Positions 10,129-19,594 of a stretch of DNA of 64,000 nucleotides are shown piece by piece. A program made the position numbers and the translations under genes. Position 1 is the stretch's first letter; each line of letters begins with the position of its first letter. The notes beneath the pieces are model-generated. The model ran no database searches. It was given only the letters and a program-made list of their open reading frames with translations, and was not told where the DNA came from. Location: contig CAIYVC010000073.1 in assembly GCA_903929535.1 (NCBI GenBank), positions 1 through 64,000 on the forward strand, in the 5' to 3' direction. This DNA is from an uncultured Caulobacteraceae bacterium. Lineage in GTDB: Bacteria > Pseudomonadota > Alphaproteobacteria > Caulobacterales > Caulobacteraceae.

Positions 10129-11760
10129 ATGAACGCCGCCGATGCGATCGCGGAAATCCTGAAACGCGAGGGCGTCGACGTCCTGTTCGCCTATCCCCGG
10201 AACGCCGTGATCGAATCCGCGGCCAAGGCCGGCATCCGCACTGTCATCGTACGCCAGGAGCGGACAGGCCTGCACATGGCCGACGCCCTGTCGCGCATGA
10301 CCAAGGGCCGCCGCATGGGCGTATTCGCCATGCAGCATGGCCCGGGCGCCGAGAACGCCTACGGCGGCGTCGCCCAGGCCTACGGCGACAGCGTGCCGGT
10401 CCTGGTTCTGCCCCAGGGCTACGCCCGCAAGAACGCCTACCTGCCGTTCAACTTCAACTCGACGCGCGAGATGGCCGCCGTGTCCAAGCACGCCGAGCCG
10501 CTCACCTCGGGCGCCGAAGTCGCCAATGTCTTCCGCCGCGCCTTCACCCAGTTGCGCAACGGCCGCCCCCAGCCGGTGGTAGTCGAACTGCCGATGGACG
10601 TGTTCGAGGAGGCCGCGCCCGAGCCCCTCGTCTACAACCCCGTCCCCTCCACCCGCTCCGGCCCCGATCCCGAGGCCGTACATACGGCAGCCAAGACGCT
10701 GGTCCAGGCCAAGCGCCCGGTGATCTACGCCGGTCAGGGCGTTCACTGGGCCGAGGCCTACGATGAGCTCCAGGCCCTGGCCGAACAGCTTGCCATTCCA
10801 GTGTGCACCAGCCTGCCGGGCAAGAGCTGCTTCGACGAGACCCATCCCCTGGCCCTCGGTTCGGGCGGCAACGCGGTCCCGCGCCCCGTGCCCCACTTCC
10901 TCAAGGCCGCCGACCTGATCCTCGGCATCGGCTGCAGCTTCACCGAGACCTCGTTCGGCATCGCCATGCCGCCGGGCATCCCCATCATTCACGCCACCGC
11001 CGACGCCACCGACATCAACAAGAGCGTCGAATGCGCCCACGCCCTGGTCGGCGACGCCCAGCTGACGCTCCTAGCTCTGATAGAGGCCTGCAAGGCCTTG
11101 CCGAACGGCTCGGGCCGCGATTCAAGCGCCGTCGCCGCCGAGATCAAGGGGGTGGAAGCCGACTGGCTGAAGCTGTGGCTGCCCAAGCTGACCTCCAATG
11201 ACGAGCCCCTGTCGCCCTATCGGGTCCTGTGGGAGCTGCAGCAGACCGTGGATGTGTCGAACACCATCATCACCCATGACGCCGGCAGCCCGCGCGACCA
11301 GCTGACCCCCTTCTGGAAGTCCACCTCGCGCCACGGCTATATCGGCTGGGGCAAGACTACCCAGCTCGGCTACGGCCTGGGCCTGGCCATGGGCGCCAAG
11401 CTCGCCTGCCCCGAAAAGCTCTGCATCAACGTCTGGGGCGACGCGGCCATCGGCTTCACCGACATGGACTTCGAGACCGCCGTGCGCGAGCGCCTGCCGA
11501 TCCTGTCGGTCCTGCTCAACAACAGCGCCATGGCCATCGAACTGCCGATCATGCCGGTCGCCACCGAGAAGTACCGCGCTACCGACATCTCCGGCGACTA
11601 CGCGGCCATGGCCCGCGCCTTCGGCGGCTACGGCGAGCGGGTGACCGACCCTGCCGAGATCGGCGCGGCCATCCGGCGGGGCATCGAGCGCACCGAAGCG
11701 GGCCAGCCCGCTTTGCTGGAGTTCATCACCCAGCGCGAAACCCAGATTTCCAAAGGTTGA
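10129..11760 (+). CDS. Thiamine pyrophosphate-dependent enzyme, acetolactate synthase-like
   Basis: 543 residues with the three-domain layout of the TPP enzyme family (acetolactate synthase, oxalyl-CoA decarboxylase, benzoylformate decarboxylase). The N-terminal domain carries the conserved glutamate in VRQERTGLHMADALSR. The C-terminal TPP motif reads GDAAIGFTDMDFETAV ending in NN, with GDA in place of the common GDG. ATG 10129 follows GGGGAG at 10117-10122; an ATG at 10123 is too close to it. The next gene is an MFS transporter 5 nt downstream, suggesting use of an imported organic acid. The substrate is not determinable here. Confidence 0.8.
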   Translation: MNAADAIAEILKREGVDVLFAYPRNAVIESAAKAGIRTVIVRQERTGLHMADALSRMTKGRRMGVFAMQHGPGAENAYGGVAQAYGDSVPVLVLPQGYARKNAYLPFNFNSTREMAAVSKHAEPLTSGAEVANVFRRAFTQLRNGRPQPVVVELPMDVFEEAAPEPLVYNPVPSTRSGPDPEAVHTAAKTLVQAKRPVIYAGQGVHWAEAYDELQALAEQLAIPVCTSLPGKSCFDETHPLALGSGGNAVPRPVPHFLKAADLILGIGCSFTETSFGIAMPPGIPIIHATADATDINKSVECAHALVGDAQLTLLALIEACKALPNGSGRDSSAVAAEIKGVEADWLKLWLPKLTSNDEPLSPYRVLWELQQTVDVSNTIITHDAGSPRDQLTPFWKSTSRHGYIGWGKTTQLGYGLGLAMGAKLACPEKLCINVWGDAAIGFTDMDFETAVRERLPILSVLLNNSAMAIELPIMPVATEKYRATDISGDYAAMARAFGGYGERVTDPAEIGAAIRRGIERTEAGQPALLEFITQRETQISKG

Positions 11761-11765
11761 CCGGC

Positions 11766-13052
11766 ATGGCGTCCGACATCGAACGTTCGACCATGCGCAA
11801 GCTGGCTTTGCGCGTCGGCTGCTTCTGCGGCCTGCTCTATTTCTTCAACTGGCTGGATCGCAACAACGTCGGTTTCGCCGCCCTGCAGATGAACAAGGAG
11901 CTGGGGTTCGCCCCAGCGGTCTACGGTCTCGGCGCCGGGGTCTTCTTCGCCGGCTTCGCCATTTTCGAGGTGCCCAGCAACATCATCCTGCACCGGGTCG
12001 GCGTGCGGGTCTGGATCGCGCGGATCATGATCACCTGGGGCCTGATCTGCTGCGCCTTCGCCGCGATCCAGAACGTCACCGGCTTCTACAGCCTCCGCTT
12101 CGCCCTGGGCGTGGCCGAGGCGGGCTTCACCCCGGGCCTGGTGCTCTACTTCTCCTACTGGTTCCCGCGCCGCTACCGCGCCCGCGCCTTCGCCCTGCTC
12201 TTCACCACGCCCCTGCTGGCTCCTGTGATCGGCGGCCCCATCTCCGGCGGTCTGATGACGGCGCTGAACGGCATGGGCGGCTTGGCGGGCTGGCGCTGGA
12301 TGTTCCTGCTGGAGGGCCTGCCCACCGTGGTCCTCGGCTTCGTCTGCCTGCTCTACCTCAAGGCCGGACCGCTCCAGGCTCCCTGGCTCACCCAGCCGGA
12401 AAAGGACTGGCTCGCCGCCACGCTCCAGGCCGAAGAAGAAGCTGACCCCGCCAAGCAGCACGCCTCTGTCAAAGCCTTCCTCACCGACGGACGCCTCTGG
12501 GCCCTGACGGCGGTCTATTTCTTCTGGTCGATGAGCGGCTACGGCATCCTCTTCTGGCTGCCCCAGATCATCGGCGCGGCCACGGGTCTGAACCCGTTCG
12601 AGATCAGCCTGATCAACGCCATCCCCTTCCTGTTCGCCATCGCCGGTCTGGTGCTGATCGGAAGGCGCTCTGACCGCACCGGCATACGCAAGCAGCCCAT
12701 CGTCATCTTCGCCATCGGCAGCGGCATCGCCCTGATCGCGGCGGCGTCCGCAAGCTCGCCCCTCCTCGGCTTTGTCCTGATCTGCGCGGCGGCTTTCTGC
12801 ATCTGGGGTCAGCAGGCTGTGTTCTGGACCCTGCCCTCCACCTACCTGACCGGCGCCTCGGCGGCGGCGGGCATCGCCCTGGTCAACACCGGCTCGGCGC
12901 TCGGCGGCTTCATCAGCCCCCCGGCGATCGGCTTCATCCGCCAGGCGGGCGGCAGCTACGCCCTCGGTCTGGCATGTCTGGGGGTCACGTCGCTGGTGGT
13001 GGCGGTGATCGTCGGCCTGATGCGCATCGACCGGACCCAGCCGCAGCCCTAG
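11766..13052 (+). CDS. MFS transporter, anion:cation symporter (ACS) type
   Basis: 428-residue major facilitator with about 12 hydrophobic segments. YFFNWLDRNNVGFAAL at the N-terminus, EVPSNIILHRVGVRVWIAR, and RFALGVAEAGFTPGLVLY match the ACS/phthalate-hexuronate permease group. ATG 11766 lies 9 nt behind AAAGG (11752-11756); a TTG at 11757 overlapping the upstream stop is too close to that site. Probably in an operon with the TPP enzyme. Its stop shares a CTAG with the convergent binding protein. Confidence 0.85.
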   Translation: MASDIERSTMRKLALRVGCFCGLLYFFNWLDRNNVGFAALQMNKELGFAPAVYGLGAGVFFAGFAIFEVPSNIILHRVGVRVWIARIMITWGLICCAFAAIQNVTGFYSLRFALGVAEAGFTPGLVLYFSYWFPRRYRARAFALLFTTPLLAPVIGGPISGGLMTALNGMGGLAGWRWMFLLEGLPTVVLGFVCLLYLKAGPLQAPWLTQPEKDWLAATLQAEEEADPAKQHASVKAFLTDGRLWALTAVYFFWSMSGYGILFWLPQIIGAATGLNPFEISLINAIPFLFAIAGLVLIGRRSDRTGIRKQPIVIFAIGSGIALIAAASASSPLLGFVLICAAAFCIWGQQAVFWTLPSTYLTGASAAAGIALVNTGSALGGFISPPAIGFIRQAGGSYALGLACLGVTSLVVAVIVGLMRIDRTQPQP

Positions 13053-13822
13053 GGCCGCTTGGCGGGCTCCATGCCCGTGGCTGTGATGGTCGCCGCCGCC
13101 TGGGGCGAGCTCAGATAGGCCACCAGAGCCGCAGCTTCCTTGGGGTGCTGCGACTTGGCCACCACGCCCCCCGAGAAGACCGTGACCTTCTGCAGGCTCT
13201 CCGGGATCAAGCCCACGATATCGATGCCCTTGACCGGCTTCAGCTCGCTCAGCTGCTGGAAGCCCAGCTCCGCCTTGTCCGCCGCCACGATTTCGCCGAC
13301 CGGCGTGGCCGGGATCATGTGGCTCTTGCCCGCCATCTGCTCGGCGATGCCCATCTTTTTGAACAGTTCGGTCTGGACATAGACGCCGCTGGCGCTGTCC
13401 GAGTAGGCCACCGACTTGGCCGCCAGCAGGGTCTGCTTCAGCGCTTCCGGCGTGCGGATATCCGGCTTCTTCGCTCCCGCCTTGACCGCCGCCGCGATCC
13501 GCCCGCTGGCCAGAGCCCGCTTGCTGGCCGGAAGCACCAATCCCCCGGCCGCCAGATCGTCCAGCGCGCTGCCGACCATGATCACCACATCGGCGTCCTC
13601 GCCGCGCGCCAGCCGGTTGGGGATGGCCTGGGGCGTCTCGCCCATCGACGGCCCCTCGATCATCTGCACCTTGTCGCCGCTGGCCTTCTCGTACTGCGGC
13701 GTCAGGATCTCATAGGCCGCCGTGAAGCCGCCGGATATCATCACCTTCAGTTGCGCGGCCTCAGCCGACACACCGCAGGCCAAGGCGAGAGCAGCCCCGA
13801 GGAACAGGCGCGTCTTGAGCAT
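13049..13822 (-). CDS. ModA-like periplasmic substrate-binding protein
   Basis: 257 residues with a Sec signal (cleavage near AEAA) and a type II periplasmic binding fold like the molybdate-binding protein ModA: LKVMISGGFTAAYEILTPQYEKASG at the start of the mature protein and SDSASGVYVQTEL in the middle. No ABC permease or ATPase lies next to it. Such orphan ModA-like proteins are common in alphaproteobacteria and their ligand is often unknown. Lies 6 nt upstream of the rel stop on the same strand order (rel first). Confidence 0.75.
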   Translation of the reverse strand: MLKTRLFLGAALALACGVSAEAAQLKVMISGGFTAAYEILTPQYEKASGDKVQMIEGPSMGETPQAIPNRLARGEDADVVIMVGSALDDLAAGGLVLPASKRALASGRIAAAVKAGAKKPDIRTPEALKQTLLAAKSVAYSDSASGVYVQTELFKKMGIAEQMAGKSHMIPATPVGEIVAADKAELGFQQLSELKPVKGIDIVGLIPESLQKVTVFSGGVVAKSQHPKEAAALVAYLSSPQAAATITATGMEPAKRP

Positions 13823-13828
13823 CCGCCC

Positions 13829-16132
13829 CTACCCCTTTGCCCGGTCCACGGTCTCCACCGGCGGACAGGCCCGGAGCGCCGCGGCGATCAGGGTCAGGTG
13901 GCGGGCGTCGCGCACCTCCACGTCGAAGTCCACGTCGAAGAAGTCCGACTGGCGGTGGTGCATGTTCATGTTGACGATGTTGCCGCCCGCCTCGCCGATG
14001 ATGGTGCAGACTTGGCCCAGCACGCCCGGCGCATCGCGGATCGTGGCGTTGAGACGCGCGGTCGAAAGCGTGCTCTGCTCGGCCTGGGCGGTCCAGTGCA
14101 TGTCGCGCCAGAGGTCCTCGCGGTCCTCGAACTCGGCCAGCACCGGGCAGTCGATCGTGTGCACCGCCACCGAGCCGTCCTCGCGGGCGATACCGACGAT
14201 GCGGTCCCCGGGCACCGGGCTGCAGCATTCAGCGAAATGGACCGAGGTCCCCGCGCCGATCCCCGCGCCGCGCACGAAGGTGCGGGCCATCGGGCCGTCC
14301 TCGATCTTCTGGCGCTGCAGGGCGGCGGCGCGCTCGTCGGCCTTCAGCCCTGGATAGATGGTCTCCAGCACCTGGGTGGCGGCTACCCGGCCCCGGCCCA
14401 CGGCGACGAACAGCTCGTCCTCGGTGGTCACCCCGAACCGCTCCAGCGTGCCCTTCAGCTGCACCGTGCTGCGCGACTTGCCGGCGCGGGCGAAAGTCTC
14501 GTCCAGGGTCGTTCGGCCGACGCGGGTGAACTCCTCGCGTTCGGACTGGCGCATGTGGCGGCGGATCGCCGAGCGCGCCCGCCCCGTCACCGTCAGCGAG
14601 CGCCATTCGGTCCAGGCCACCGACTTGGGGCCCCGGATGATCTCCACCACGTCGCCGTTTTGCAGCGGCGTGCGCAACGGGCGCGGCTCGCCGTTGATCT
14701 TGACCCCGGCGGTGGTGTCGCCGACGTCGCTGTGCACCGCATAGGCGAAGTCCAGCGGCATGGCCCCGCGCGGCAGGCTGATCAGGCGGCCTTTGGGCGT
14801 GAACACGAACACCTGGTCGAGGAACATCTCCAGCTTGGCGTGCTCGACCAGCTCCTCGGCGTCGCCGCCGTGCTCCAGCACCTGGACCAGTTGGCGCAGG
14901 TTCTGCAGCGGATCGCGCCCGCCCTCGGCCTCCGCCGCCTCCGCGTCGAAGCCGTAGGAGGCGTTCTTGTAGGTCCAGTGGGCGGCCACGCCCTCCTCGG
15001 CGATGCGGTCCATCGCCTGGGTGCGGATCTGCATCTCGATGCGCATGCCCTTGGGGCCCACGATGGTGGTGTGCAGCGAGCGATAGTTGTTGCGCTTGGG
15101 CGTGGAGATGAAGTCCTTGAACCGCTCGGGCACCGACGACCAGGTCCGGTGGATCACCCCCAGCGCCCGGTAGCAGTCGTCCTCCGTGTCGACGATCACC
15201 CGGAACGCGTAGATGTCCGACATCTGCGAGAAGCCGATCGACTTGCGCTGCAGCTTGCGCCAGATCGAATAGGGGTTCTTCTCGCGGCCATAGACCCGCG
15301 CCGGGATTCCCGAACCTTCCAGCCTCTGCGAGATTTCGCCGCTGACCACGGCCACCGCTGCGCCTTGCGTCGAGCGCAGGGTCTCCAGCCGTCGCACGAT
15401 GGCGGTGCGGGCCATCGGGTTCAGATGTTCGAAAGCCAGCTCTTCCAGTTCCGAACAGATGCGATGACAGCCGATCGAGCGGGCCAGAGGCGCATAGATG
15501 TCCAGCGTCTCGCGCGAAATCCGCTCGCGCTTGTCCACGCTCTTGATGAAGCCCAGCGTGCGCATGTTGTGCAGACGGTCGGCCAGCTTGACCATCAGCA
15601 CCCGCACATCCTTGGAGATGGCCAGGATGAACTTGCGCAGGTTTTCCGCCTGCCGCACGTGCTCGGCGTTCAGCTCCAGGCGCGACAGCTTGGTCACGCC
15701 CTCGACCAGCTCGCCGATCTCCTCGCCGAACATCTCGTCGATCACCTGCCGGGTAGCCGGGGTGTCCTCGATCACGTCGTGCAGCAGGGCCGTGACGATG
15801 GTGGCGGTGTCCAGCCGGTAGTCAGTCAGGATACCGGCCACCTCGATCGGATGGGCGAAATAGGGATCGCCCGAGGCGCGTGTCTGGCTGCCGTGCATGC
15901 GCATGGCGTAGACATAGGCGCGGTTGAGCAGGGCCTCGTCGGCGGTCGGGTCATAGCTCTTGACCCGGTCGATCAGCTCATACTGGCGCAGGAACTTCGG
16001 GCGCGGAGACTTGGCCGGAGCCGGTGCAGGCGCGGGTTCAGCCGCTAAGGCTGCTGGGTCGGCGGCAGGTGGAATGGCGGCGGCCGGGTCGGACGCCTCG
16101 GCGGTGAGCGTGTCTGAGCCCTCGGGGCTCAG
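13829..16132 (-). CDS. rel: Bifunctional (p)ppGpp synthetase/hydrolase; apparent CTG start
   Basis: Single alphaproteobacterial Rel/SpoT enzyme that makes and degrades the alarmone (p)ppGpp. Domains in order: HD hydrolase (LLHDVIEDT), RelA synthetase ([31 protein letters not shown]), TGS ([14 protein letters not shown]), helical region and C-terminal ACT. The first ATG in frame is at 15904, but conserved N-terminal sequence ([21 protein letters not shown]) continues upstream of it. From there to the in-frame stop at 16154-16156 there is no ATG, GTG or TTG. A CTG at 16132-16130 overlaps the rpoZ stop (CTGA) and lies 7 nt behind a perfect AGGAGG, so I place the start there (767 residues). Confidence 0.85.
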   Translation of the reverse strand: MSPEGSDTLTAEASDPAAAIPPAADPAALAAEPAPAPAPAKSPRPKFLRQYELIDRVKSYDPTADEALLNRAYVYAMRMHGSQTRASGDPYFAHPIEVAGILTDYRLDTATIVTALLHDVIEDTPATRQVIDEMFGEEIGELVEGVTKLSRLELNAEHVRQAENLRKFILAISKDVRVLMVKLADRLHNMRTLGFIKSVDKRERISRETLDIYAPLARSIGCHRICSELEELAFEHLNPMARTAIVRRLETLRSTQGAAVAVVSGEISQRLEGSGIPARVYGREKNPYSIWRKLQRKSIGFSQMSDIYAFRVIVDTEDDCYRALGVIHRTWSSVPERFKDFISTPKRNNYRSLHTTIVGPKGMRIEMQIRTQAMDRIAEEGVAAHWTYKNASYGFDAEAAEAEGGRDPLQNLRQLVQVLEHGGDAEELVEHAKLEMFLDQVFVFTPKGRLISLPRGAMPLDFAYAVHSDVGDTTAGVKINGEPRPLRTPLQNGDVVEIIRGPKSVAWTEWRSLTVTGRARSAIRRHMRQSEREEFTRVGRTTLDETFARAGKSRSTVQLKGTLERFGVTTEDELFVAVGRGRVAATQVLETIYPGLKADERAAALQRQKIEDGPMARTFVRGAGIGAGTSVHFAECCSPVPGDRIVGIAREDGSVAVHTIDCPVLAEFEDREDLWRDMHWTAQAEQSTLSTARLNATIRDAPGVLGQVCTIIGEAGGNIVNMNMHHRQSDFFDVDFDVEVRDARHLTLIAAALRACPPVETVDRAKG

Positions 16133-16488
16133 TAGCGCTCCTCCTGCCCGCCGTCACGGTCGCTCTGCAGGGCGCGCACGAGTTCTTGCTCGCTCATGTG
16201 CATGTGCTGCGGATCGGCCAGCAGGGCCAGGGTCTCGGCCTCTTCCTCGGCTTCCGAACGCTCGTCGACGCGTTGCAGGGTGCCGATCAGGGTTTCCTTC
16301 AGGCCGTCGGCGTCGATCACATCGTCGGCGATCTCGCGCAGGGCCACCACGGGGTTCTTGTCGTTGTCCCGATCGACCATGATCTGGGCGCCGGCGGACA
16401 CGGCGCGGGCGCGGTGAGCGGCCAGCAGCACGAGGCTGAAGCGGTTGGGAACCTTCTCGACGCAATCTTCGACGGTGACGCGGGCCAT
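16129..16488 (-). CDS. rpoZ: RNA polymerase omega subunit
   Basis: 119 residues. Omega helps assemble RNA polymerase and forms part of a ppGpp-binding site in proteobacteria. [30 protein letters not shown] is the conserved N-terminus; [11 protein letters not shown] follows. The C-terminal extension is acidic (SEAEEEAE). It directly precedes rel, with stop and start overlapping, linking polymerase and alarmone synthesis as in many proteobacteria. Confidence 0.94.
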   Translation of the reverse strand: MARVTVEDCVEKVPNRFSLVLLAAHRARAVSAGAQIMVDRDNDKNPVVALREIADDVIDADGLKETLIGTLQRVDERSEAEEEAETLALLADPQHMHMSEQELVRALQSDRDGGQEERY

Positions 16489-16514
16489 GGAGTCTCTCGG
16501 CAATTGAATAGAAC

Positions 16515-16543
16515 AAAATAGGGAACGGCGGCCTTCATGGCAA
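16515..16543 (-). promoter_or_regulatory. Candidate housekeeping promoter for rpoZ-rel
   Basis: On the minus strand TTGCCA (16543-16538) and TATTTT (16520-16515) are separated by 17 nt, about 27 nt upstream of the rpoZ ATG. This is a match to the sigma-70 consensus and fits the gap between folK and rpoZ. It overlaps an imperfect GGC-rich hairpin that could terminate folK transcripts. Not experimentally supported. Confidence 0.35.
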
Positions 16544-16561
16544 CGCCGAACGGGTAAATTG

Positions 16562-17062
16562 CTATTGCGGTGCGGCGTCACGGCCCACGGCGGCGGTCCG
16601 GGCCAGCTCTCCGGCGCTCTTGCCGCTCACCGGATGACGCCACTGCGGCGCGATCTCCGCCAGCGGTCCCATCACGAAATAGCGGTCCGCCGCCCGCGGA
16701 TGCGGCAGGGTCAGCGGCCCCTCCAGCACCGTGCGTCCGTGGGCGATCAGGTCCAGATCCAGGGTGCGCGGCGCGTTGGCCTGCCCCCTCACCCGCCCGA
16801 ACGCCTCCTCCAGCCCGTGCAGGGCCGCCATCACCTCCGGCGGCGACAGCTTGGTGCGCACCAGGGCCACCCCGTTCAGGAACGGCGGGTCGTGAGGGTC
16901 CGGCCAGGCCGCCGAGCGCCACCAGCGCGACACCCGCACCGGTTCCAGCCCCACCCCAGCCATCCGCTCCAGCGCCGCCTGCAGCGCGTCCGCGACCGAA
17001 GCGTGGGCTCCACGCAGGTTGCCGCCGAACGCGATCACCGCTAGCTGATTTGAGTTGGGCAT
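16562..17062 (-). CDS. folK: 2-amino-4-hydroxy-6-hydroxymethyldihydropteridine pyrophosphokinase
   Basis: 166 residues. HPPK of folate synthesis. Family markers: AFGGNLRG at the N-terminus, [10 protein letters not shown], and the signature [11 protein letters not shown], followed by [21 protein letters not shown]. Start ATG at 17062. It is upstream of rpoZ on the same strand, 73 nt apart, with a likely promoter for rpoZ in between. Confidence 0.93.
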   Translation of the reverse strand: MPNSNQLAVIAFGGNLRGAHASVADALQAALERMAGVGLEPVRVSRWWRSAAWPDPHDPPFLNGVALVRTKLSPPEVMAALHGLEEAFGRVRGQANAPRTLDLDLIAHGRTVLEGPLTLPHPRAADRYFVMGPLAEIAPQWRHPVSGKSAGELARTAAVGRDAAPQ

Positions 17063-17148
17063 AGGGACTTTGGAACTTCACTCATGACTTGCAGGCAATC
17101 GCCCTGTCTCATTGACGTCGCCGGTACCGTTTATGGGCGCCTAGTCTG

Positions 17149-17793
17149 ATGGCTATCAACCCCGAACCCGGTCGCGACTGTCCCCTCTGCCCCCGCCTGG
17201 TGGCATACCGCGAGGAAAACCGGCGCAAGGAGCCGACCTGGTTCAACGGCCCCGCGCCCTCCTTCGGCGATCCGGATGCCCGTCTGCTGGTGGCGGGCCT
17301 GGCGCCCGGACGCGGCGGCGCCAACCGCACGGGCCGCCCCTTCACCGGCGACTACGCCGGCAAGCTGCTTTACGAAACCCTCGACAAGTTCGGCTTCTCC
17401 GAAGGCAAGTTCCAGGCCCGCACCGACGACGGCGTGCGCCTGATCGACTGCATGCTCAGCAACGCCGTTCGCTGCGCTCCGCCCGGCAACAAGCCCCTGC
17501 CGGTCGAGGAGACCACCTGCCGTCAGTTCCTCAGCGCCCGCATCGCCGCCCTGCCCCAGCTGAAGGCCATCGTCTGCCTGGGCGATGTGGCGCGGCGTAA
17601 TGTGCTGAAGGCGGTCGGATTGAAGGGCTCGGCGGCTCCCCCGGGCCACGGGCTGCAGTTCCAGGCCGGCCCCTACCGCCTGTTCTCCAGCTACCACTGC
17701 TCGCGTCTCAACACGAACACGGGCCGGCTCACCACCCCCATGTTCGAAGCGGTATTCGCCGACGTGCGAGCTTACTTGGACGGGCTGGAGTAG
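17149..17793 (+). CDS. Uracil-DNA glycosylase, family 5 (UdgB-like)
   Basis: 214 residues. Removes uracil and other deaminated bases from DNA. The N-terminal CPLC plus a later Cys suggest an iron-sulfur cluster as in family 4/5 enzymes. Motif 1 is GLAPGRGGANRTGRPFTGD, the family 5 form, which lacks the usual polar catalytic residue of family 1. Motif 3 is HCSRLNTNTGRLT, where most relatives have HPS. Stands alone, convergent with the subtilase; a small palindrome CCGCTAGCGG (17795-17804) spans the gap between the two stops. Confidence 0.85.
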   Translation: MAINPEPGRDCPLCPRLVAYREENRRKEPTWFNGPAPSFGDPDARLLVAGLAPGRGGANRTGRPFTGDYAGKLLYETLDKFGFSEGKFQARTDDGVRLIDCMLSNAVRCAPPGNKPLPVEETTCRQFLSARIAALPQLKAIVCLGDVARRNVLKAVGLKGSAAPPGHGLQFQAGPYRLFSSYHCSRLNTNTGRLTTPMFEAVFADVRAYLDGLE

Positions 17794-17796
17794 CCG

Positions 17797-18903
17797 CTAG
17801 CGGCTGGCGTAGTTGCGGTCGCGGCGGTCGGCCATCGCCATCTGATAGGCGTGGAACACGTCCAGGCGGCCGCGGCCGTAGACGGTGTCGCCCTGCGCGC
17901 CGCCGCCGCTCTGGGCGGAACGGAGCAGCAGGTCCACGGCCTGACGGCCGGTCATCTCGGGGAAGGCCTGCATCAGCAGGGCCAGGGCGCCGGCCACGTG
18001 CGGCGCGGCGAAGGATGTACCGGAGATCAGGGCGCAGGTGTCGGCGTCGCAGTCGGTGACCACCCGCTTGCCCGGCGCGCTGATGTAGGCGGCGCGCGCG
18101 GGGCCGGCGCGATTAGAGAAGGCGGCCATCTGGCCTTCCTTGTCGACCGCGCCCACGGCCAGGACCGAACCGGCGAAGCGCGGATCGGCGGCGTAACGCC
18201 CAGGCCAGGCCGGCTGCAACTTGCCATCGTTGCCTGCTGCCACGATCACGACCGCGCCGGACTTCACAGCCCGGCCCAGCGCCGCCTCGAACTTCTGGCC
18301 CAGCGGCTCGTCGCCGGCCAGGGACAGGTCGATGATGCGCACCTTCTTGGACACCGCGTAGTCCAGCGCCTTGGTCAGGTTGTTGGCCGAGAAGGCGCAT
18401 TCGTCCTTGCAGGCGCCGTCGCTGTCGGCGCGCACCGACAGCACCTGGGCGTCATAGGCCACGCCCACAGCCCCAACCCCTTCGGGCGAACCCACCAGGG
18501 TCTCGGCGATGTAGACGGCGTGGCGGTCGGTCTTGGCCGGGTCCTTGCGGCCCGGGATGATGTCGATCGAGGCGTTGGAGATGTTGCCGGCCAGGCCCGC
18601 CGAAGCGCCGCTGAGGCCGGAGTCGATCACCGCCACCGTCACGCCCTTGCCGGTCAGGCCCAGTGCGTGAAGCTTGTCCGCGCCAATGGCGCGAACGCCC
18701 CAGCTCAGGCGGTAGGCGCGGGTCTCGGAGGTGTCTTCGTTACGCTTCTGGGTGTCCTGGGCGGCGCCGGCGGGGCCCAGCGTATCGACCAGGGCGGCGG
18801 ACACCATCTCGGCCCGGGCCGTCGACATCGCACCAAGCGCGAGGGTCAGGGCCAGTCCCGCGGCCAGTATCGCCTGGCCTTTGCCGTCCGTACGCTTGCG
18901 CAC
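17797..18903 (-). CDS. Secreted S8 (subtilisin-like) serine protease
   Basis: 368 residues from a GTG at 18903, which starts a clear signal peptide (VRKRTDGKGQ, hydrophobic core, cleavage near ARAE). The frame stays open to an ATG at 19050, giving a polar basic lead that would bury the signal. Triad: Asp in VAVIDSGLSG, His in DRHAVYIAETLVG, Ser in SGTSFAAPHVAGAL; the oxyanion Asn is probably in VAAGNDG. The His block departs from the usual HGTHVAG. Two nearby Cys pairs (CKDEC, CDADTC) may form disulfides. No propeptide is obvious. Confidence 0.82.
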   Translation of the reverse strand: MRKRTDGKGQAILAAGLALTLALGAMSTARAEMVSAALVDTLGPAGAAQDTQKRNEDTSETRAYRLSWGVRAIGADKLHALGLTGKGVTVAVIDSGLSGASAGLAGNISNASIDIIPGRKDPAKTDRHAVYIAETLVGSPEGVGAVGVAYDAQVLSVRADSDGACKDECAFSANNLTKALDYAVSKKVRIIDLSLAGDEPLGQKFEAALGRAVKSGAVVIVAAGNDGKLQPAWPGRYAADPRFAGSVLAVGAVDKEGQMAAFSNRAGPARAAYISAPGKRVVTDCDADTCALISGTSFAAPHVAGALALLMQAFPEMTGRQAVDLLLRSAQSGGGAQGDTVYGRGRLDVFHAYQMAMADRRDRNYASR

Positions 18904-19108
18904 TTTTTGGTCGCCCCCGAAGGCCACGTCTCGATAATCCGTTTTTCGCGACCGGCTGGAACTTTTTCGGCGTTCCGAAAACGCCTGCCCAATCAGTCGC
19001 CTATTTGGCTTATCGAGTTTTTGCGGTGCGTCGAGCTTGGCAGTAAGCACCTTTTTGACGCAGGCGGCCTATCTCCCCTTAGAGACGGTCAAGCTGCTCA
19101 CAAAATAG

Positions 19109-19594
19109 TCATCCGCGGTCACGCATCAGGCGCCCCTGCTCGCGCTTCCAGTCGCGTTCGGCCTCGACCTCGCGCTTGTCGTGAGCCTTCTTGCCCTTGG
19201 CCAGGGCCACCTCCAGCTTCACCATGCCCTTCTCGTTGAAGTAGAGCTTGGTGGGAATCAGCGTCTTGCCGTCCCGCTGCACGGCCCCCAGCATCTTGTC
19301 GATCTCCTTGCGGTGCAGGAGCAGCTTCCGCGGCCGGCGCGGGTCGTGGTTGAAGCGATTCGCCGGGCCGTATTCGGGGATGTAGGCGTTGATGAGGGTC
19401 AGCTCGCGCCCCTCCGCCGAGGCGTAGGATTCGGCGATATTGGCCCGCCCGTCCCGCAGCGCCTTGACCTCGGTGCCGGTCAGCGAAAGCCCCGCCTCGT
19501 AGGTCTGCTCCAGGAAGTAGTCGAAGCGGGCCCGGCGGTTCTCGGCGATCAGCTTGTTCTTGCCCGCGTCGCCCTTGTCCGTCTTGCCGGTCAC
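19109..19594 (-). CDS. smpB: SsrA-binding protein SmpB
   Basis: 161 residues. Binds tmRNA and brings it to stalled ribosomes for trans-translation. [29 protein letters not shown] and the C-terminal basic tail [13 protein letters not shown] are diagnostic. The start overlaps the dapA stop by 4 nt (ATGA); the dapA-smpB pair is common in alphaproteobacteria. The partner ssrA was not found in this window. Confidence 0.95.
   Translation of the reverse strand: MTGKTDKGDAGKNKLIAENRRARFDYFLEQTYEAGLSLTGTEVKALRDGRANIAESYASAEGRELTLINAYIPEYGPANRFNHDPRRPRKLLLHRKEIDKMLGAVQRDGKTLIPTKLYFNEKGMVKLEVALAKGKKAHDKREVEAERDWKREQGRLMRDRG

Noticed and set aside
12974-16048. 1024-codon plus-strand frame opposite the binding protein and rel
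   Set aside because: Low-information antisense frame rich in R, H, L, Q; the minus strand encodes complete known proteins.
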